Assembly (NCBI GenBank): GCA_003503995.1
Contig: DOCA01000129.1
Span: 1 to 26,663, forward strand
DNA length: 26,663 bases
Direction: 5' to 3'
DNA from: Holosporales bacterium
Lineage (GTDB): Bacteria > Pseudomonadota > Alphaproteobacteria > Caedimonadales > UBA9215
Part shown: in pieces, positions 23,307 to 26,663 of the stretch
Layout of the letters: the number at the start of each line of letters is the position of its first letter
Position numbering within the stretch: position 1 is the first letter of the stretch
Translations under genes and position numbers: made by a program
The notes under the pieces: model-generated
Database searches by the model: none
Seen by the model: only the letters and a program-made list of their open reading frames with translations
What the model was told of the DNA's origin: nothing

Positions 23307-25997
23307 TTAGGCTAAACGACTTAAGGCAGTATTTAATTTTGCTTTTAGGTCTTTTTCTTCTTGTAATCGCTCTTTATTTTTAGTGATTATTTCTTCTGGT
23401 GCCTTATCTACAAACTTTTTATTTGATAACTTTCTTTCAAGGGACGTGATTTCTCCTTCAACTTTCTTAAGATTTTTCTCAAGGCGGGCTCTTTCTGCGC
23501 CAATATCGATCACATTGTTAATGGAAAGGTAAAGAGTACCTCCTTTAATAACACCTTGAACAAAACCTTTTTCTTGAGGGGCTGCTTCTACAATATCAAG
23601 GGCATCAAGGCGCGCTAGACGCAAAATGAGGGGAGCAAGATTTGAAATCGCTTGTTTCTTTTGGGGATCCTCAAGAACAACCTGCAAAGGAATTTTTGCA
23701 CCAGCTGGGACATTAACGTCGTTACGGACACTGCGAACCATGGTAATAAGTTCAATAATCCAGTTGAATTGATCCTGGATGCCCTCATTTTTATAGGGCT
23801 CGTGGTCAGTTATTTCTCCCTTGTTTTCTAAGGGCCATGGATTTGTAATTAATAAACCAGCTTTGCCAGATGTGAGGTTTTGCCAAATTTCCTCGGTGAT
23901 AAAAGGCATAATGGGGTGAAGAGCATGCAAAAGCTGCCCCAAGACCCAACCAAGTGTTCTACGGGTTTCGGTTTTTTCTTCCTCGGTCCCGTCGAAAAGA
24001 ATGGGTTTAGAAAACTCGATATACCAATCACAAAAAGTACCCCATGCAAAACGATAAAGCGCCGTTGCCATCTCATCAAAACGATAGCGTGCTAAAGCGC
24101 TCTCAACGTCTTCAAGGCAGGCAACAAACTCGCCAACAATCCAACGATTTAGATCAAGCTTAAGGTCAGCGGGATTGAGGTCAGCTGTATAAGAAACTTC
24201 ATTTCCTTCGAGAAAACGGGCTGCATTCCAAAGCTTTGTTGCAAAATTTCGGTAGGTTTCAACAAGAGCATCAGAGTATTTAATGTCTCGACCTGGCGCT
24301 GCAAAGGCTGTCATGGTAAAGCGAAGGGCATCGGCACCGTATTTGTCCATAACCAAAAGAGGATCAATGACATTACCTTTGGTTTTAGACATTTTTTGGC
24401 CATGTTCATCGCGAACAAGAGCGTGGAGAAAGACATCTTTAAAGGGGACCTCTTTCATCGTATAAAGCCCCATCATCATCATGCGCGCAACCCAAAAGAA
24501 AAGAATATCGCTTCCAGTTATAAGGCAGCTTGTTGTGTAGAACTGTTCAAGTTCTTTTGTTTTTTCAGGCCAGCCAAGGGTTGAAAAAGGCCAGAGAGCA
24601 GAAGAAAACCATGTATCTAGAACATCTGTTTCTTGGGTAATCTCGACGGTTTTCCCATAGTGAGATTTGGCTTGGGCTTTTGCTTCTTCTGCGGTTTCGG
24701 CAACAAAAATTGTGTGGTCGGGGCCAAACCAAGCGGGAATTTGATGGCCCCACCATAGTTGTCGTGAAATACACCAGGGTTGGATATTTTTAAGCCAATG
24801 ATCGTAAGTGTTTAGACCGCTTTCGGGGTGAATGGTTGTTCTGCCGTCATGGGCTGCAGCAAGAGCATCTTTTGCCAGAGATTCGGCATTAACAAACCAT
24901 TGGTCCGTCAAGCGAGGTTCAAGCACAACACCAGAACGTTCCCCGTGGGGAACACTGTGGGTGGTTTGCTCAATTTTTTCAATCTTTCCAAGGGCCTCAA
25001 GTTCTTGCACGATGCGCTTTCGAGCGGTAAAACGCTCAAGTCCAGCAAAAGGTGCTGGTAAATCTGTTATCAAAGACCCATGTTCATCAAGGATGGTAAT
25101 TTTTTCGAGGGTATGGCGTTCTCCAACGTCAAAGTCATTAAAATCGTGGGCCGGCGTAATTTTAACAGCTCCCGTTCCTTTTTCTGGGTCAGAGTGCTCA
25201 TCGGCTACAATAAGAATTTCACGATTCACAAAAGGAACAATGGCTTTTTTCCCTATAATATCCTTATAGCGATCATCATCAGGATGCACGGCAATACCAG
25301 TATCGCCAAACAGAGTTTCTGGGCGTGTGGTTGCAACCGTGATTGTGCGTCCAGGTTCGCCAGCAATATCATAAACTATGTACCAGAGGTTGCCTTGGCA
25401 TTCTACGGCGTCAACTTCTAGATCTGAAACGGCTGTGAGGAGTTTGGGGTCCCAGTTCACCAAGCGCTTATTGCGATAAATGAGGCCGTCTTTGTAGAGA
25501 TCAACAAAAATCTTGCGAACAGCGGCACTTAATCCATCATCCATGGTAAAGCGCTGACGATCCCAATCTGGTGTTAACCCAAGGCGTTTTTGTTGCTTTA
25601 CAATGGCACCGCCGGATTCTTCTTTCCATTGCCAAATACGTTTAAGAAATTTCTCACGACCCATGTCGCGGCGACTTGGTTCTCCGGCTTCTGCCAGTTG
25701 ACGTTCAACAACCATCTGTGTTGCAATGCCTGCATGGTCCGTACCGGGTTGCCAAAGGGTTGTGAATCCACGCATGCGATGATAGCGTACAAGAACATCT
25801 TGTAGGGTATAGTTTAAGGCATGCCCCATATGAAGATTCCCCGTGACATTGGGAGGAGGCATCATAATGGTAAAAGCACCTTTATGCTCGTAACCAGCAC
25901 GAGCCACAGCTTTAAAAGCACCAGCTTTTTCCCAAGCTTTATAATGTTTATCTTCAATGTCTTGCGGTGTGTAGTTTTTTTCTAACATAGGGCTCAT
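23307..25997 (-). CDS. valS: Valyl-tRNA synthetase
   Basis: A full-length 896-aa class I synthetase that charges tRNA-Val in the cytoplasm. The ATP-binding PPPNVTGNLHMGH (47-59, HMGH as the HIGH motif) and KMSKTKGNV (about 535) are intact. An editing (CP1) domain with TTRPETLFGDT lies between them. The C-terminal arm (about 832-896) is a charged coiled coil typical of ValRS. The longest start is MSPMLEKNY; the second ATG (25988) gives the more usual MLEKNY start and has GATGAG 4 bases upstream, so either is possible. This is the most clearly housekeeping gene of the window. Confidence 0.97.
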   Translation of the reverse strand: MSPMLEKNYTPQDIEDKHYKAWEKAGAFKAVARAGYEHKGAFTIMMPPPNVTGNLHMGHALNYTLQDVLVRYHRMRGFTTLWQPGTDHAGIATQMVVERQLAEAGEPSRRDMGREKFLKRIWQWKEESGGAIVKQQKRLGLTPDWDRQRFTMDDGLSAAVRKIFVDLYKDGLIYRNKRLVNWDPKLLTAVSDLEVDAVECQGNLWYIVYDIAGEPGRTITVATTRPETLFGDTGIAVHPDDDRYKDIIGKKAIVPFVNREILIVADEHSDPEKGTGAVKITPAHDFNDFDVGERHTLEKITILDEHGSLITDLPAPFAGLERFTARKRIVQELEALGKIEKIEQTTHSVPHGERSGVVLEPRLTDQWFVNAESLAKDALAAAHDGRTTIHPESGLNTYDHWLKNIQPWCISRQLWWGHQIPAWFGPDHTIFVAETAEEAKAQAKSHYGKTVEITQETDVLDTWFSSALWPFSTLGWPEKTKELEQFYTTSCLITGSDILFFWVARMMMMGLYTMKEVPFKDVFLHALVRDEHGQKMSKTKGNVIDPLLVMDKYGADALRFTMTAFAAPGRDIKYSDALVETYRNFATKLWNAARFLEGNEVSYTADLNPADLKLDLNRWIVGEFVACLEDVESALARYRFDEMATALYRFAWGTFCDWYIEFSKPILFDGTEEEKTETRRTLGWVLGQLLHALHPIMPFITEEIWQNLTSGKAGLLITNPWPLENKGEITDHEPYKNEGIQDQFNWIIELITMVRSVRNDVNVPAGAKIPLQVVLEDPQKKQAISNLAPLILRLARLDALDIVEAAPQEKGFVQGVIKGGTLYLSINNVIDIGAERARLEKNLKKVEGEITSLERKLSNKKFVDKAPEEIITKNKERLQEEKDLKAKLNTALSRLA

Positions 25998-26294
25998 CTT
26001 TTAACGTGGCTATTCAATAGTCTTTAAAGGAGTCTATGACAGGTCAGGGGGCAACTTCAAGCTTGTTGTTTGTTTTCCTGAGATTAATGGGGCGGTTGAG
26101 TTTATCTCAGAAGTATCTCTTTGTTGCTTTTTGCAACTGTATTGCGTGAAAGTTAGTACAAATAAATTAGCTTAATCTTTCTTAATAATTAAAATTAGTT
26201 TAAAATTTTATAAATAAAGCGTGAGATTATAGGGACTACCCTGTGAAAACTCATTCATAATTAACCAGATTAAACAGGAAGGCTGCTTTTAGCT
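25998..26294. other. Divergent intergenic region between valS and the right-edge gene
   Basis: This 297-base AT-rich stretch holds the upstream region of valS; a weak TTGAAG/TAGACT pair with an 18-base spacer is possible on the minus strand. It also holds the leader of the broken outer-membrane gene, with AT-rich -10-like sequences around 26205-26230 and a short AGGG-ACTA-CCCT dyad at 26231-26242. I see no T-box elements or tRNA here. Confidence 0.5.
26036..26149 (+). CDS. Possible 37-aa ORF, doubtful
   Basis: A short frame with AAAGGAG three bases before its ATG, which is closer than usual. The peptide (MTGQGATSSLLF, then VFLRLMGRLSLSQKYLF, ending CIA) has a hydrophobic, basic character like the N-terminus of an LpxL-type acyltransferase, so it could be a leftover gene start. 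Evidence is thin. Confidence 0.2.
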   Translation: MTGQGATSSLLFVFLRLMGRLSLSQKYLFVAFCNCIA

Positions 26295-26655
26295 ATGAAC
26301 AATAAAATAGTATGTATTTTTACACTAACTCTAGTCTTTTTTACGAATTATGCTCAGGCCAACCCTGATACATTCCAATTTTATGGAGGAGGTCATGTGG
26401 GCAGAACTTTCTCTGGGGCAGTTATAAAAACAGACTCAACTGCAAATAATCGCTTGTTGGATATTAAAACTAGACCTCGTGGGCAATTTATTAATGAATA
26501 TTGCTATACCCCTATGGGTTGTTTTTTTGATAAGTTTTGTGCTGTAAGAAGCTCAAGGAATTGGTGCGGGGGCGGTAGAGCATGCTGAAAATGTTGCGGA
26601 AGACAGATCACTTGCTGCTCAAAAAGCATCAGATTCTGCTACTATAGTGATTTAG
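26295..26655 (+). pseudogene. Frameshifted outer-membrane beta-barrel protein gene
   Basis: The first frame starts with a signal peptide (MNNKIVCIFTLTLVFF to about NYAQA, residue 22) and a barrel-like FYGGGHVGRTFSG strand, then runs to GCFFDKF before losing sense and stopping at 26586-26588. From about 26546 another frame reads EAQGIGAGAVEHAENVAEDR and AAQKASDSATIVI, then stops at 26653. Joining the two near 26535-26550 gives a plausible strand (FFDKF, then GAEAQG-like), so the gene looks split by an indel. AGGAAGG 12 bases before the ATG suggests it was once expressed. Sequence error is the alternative. Confidence 0.5.
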
Positions 26656-26663
26656 TTTTGAGT

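Noticed and set aside
24832..25269. Plus-strand 145-aa frame inside valS
   Set aside because: Antisense to well-conserved ValRS editing-domain sequence, with composition expected of a shadow frame.
25998..26060. T-box or attenuator control of valS
   Set aside because: The sequence upstream of valS has no T-box consensus, specifier stem or leader peptide rich in Val codons. T-box control is also rare in Proteobacteria.
1..26663. CRISPR array, tRNA or rRNA gene, or intact insertion sequence
   Set aside because: No regularly spaced repeats, cloverleaf with TTCGA arm, rRNA-like stretch or paired terminal repeats were seen on either strand. A dedicated search with tRNAscan-SE and a CRISPR finder would settle it.

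Overview
The window comes from a Gram-negative bacterium with fairly AT-rich DNA. It has lipoproteins, a porin ending in Phe, a periplasmic DsbA-like protein and an outer-membrane pigment pathway. The style of the small lipoprotein beside the porin, the broken beta-barrel gene at the right end and the ScsC/Com1-type DsbA suggest an alphaproteobacterium, perhaps of the Holosporales or a related host-associated group. That placement is inference from protein style, not from a marker gene.

From about 17.6 kb down to 0.6 kb, all on the minus strand, lies one tightly packed aryl polyene (APE) biosynthesis operon of 17 genes. It keeps the gene order of the E. coli/Xenorhabdus ape cluster. In transcription order: a lipoprotein, a ketosynthase-like chain-length factor (ApeC), an acyltransferase (ApeD), two acyl carrier proteins (ApeE/F), an ApeG membrane domain fused to the ApeH acyl-ACP ligase, dehydratase ApeI, glycosyltransferase/acyltransferase ApeJ, an MIO aromatic ammonia-lyase, thioesterase ApeK, LolA-like ApeL, MMPL exporter ApeM, a halogenase-like FAD enzyme, DUF3261-type lipoprotein ApeN, ketosynthase ApeO, dehydratase ApeP, ketoreductase ApeQ and ketosynthase ApeR. 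Nearly every junction overlaps or has a gap of a few bases. A phosphopantetheinyl transferase, needed to activate the two ACPs, is transcribed divergently from the same short promoter region. A DoxX membrane protein with its own promoter follows the operon.

Expected joint action: the ammonia-lyase makes an aryl-acrylic acid from Tyr or Phe, ApeH loads it on an ACP, and ApeO/ApeC with ApeQ and ApeI/ApeP extend and dehydrate it into a polyene. ApeD and ApeJ attach it to a lipid or sugar anchor, and ApeL/M/N move it to the outer membrane. Departures from the textbook cluster are the ApeG-ApeH fusion, the halogenase-like FAD enzyme, an F-H selectivity pair in the ammonia-lyase and no methyltransferase gene.

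Right of the operon (17.7-20.7 kb) are the PPTase, a DsbA-family protein and an orphan 426-438 aa protein with PIN-like nuclease features. The orphan is followed directly by a decayed IS630-type transposase fragment. From 20.7 to 26.0 kb, on the minus strand, are a porin with a previously untracked 51-aa lipoprotein gene directly downstream, an alpha/beta hydrolase and valS. The right edge holds a frameshifted outer-membrane beta-barrel gene. I saw no tRNA, rRNA, CRISPR array or intact insertion sequence.
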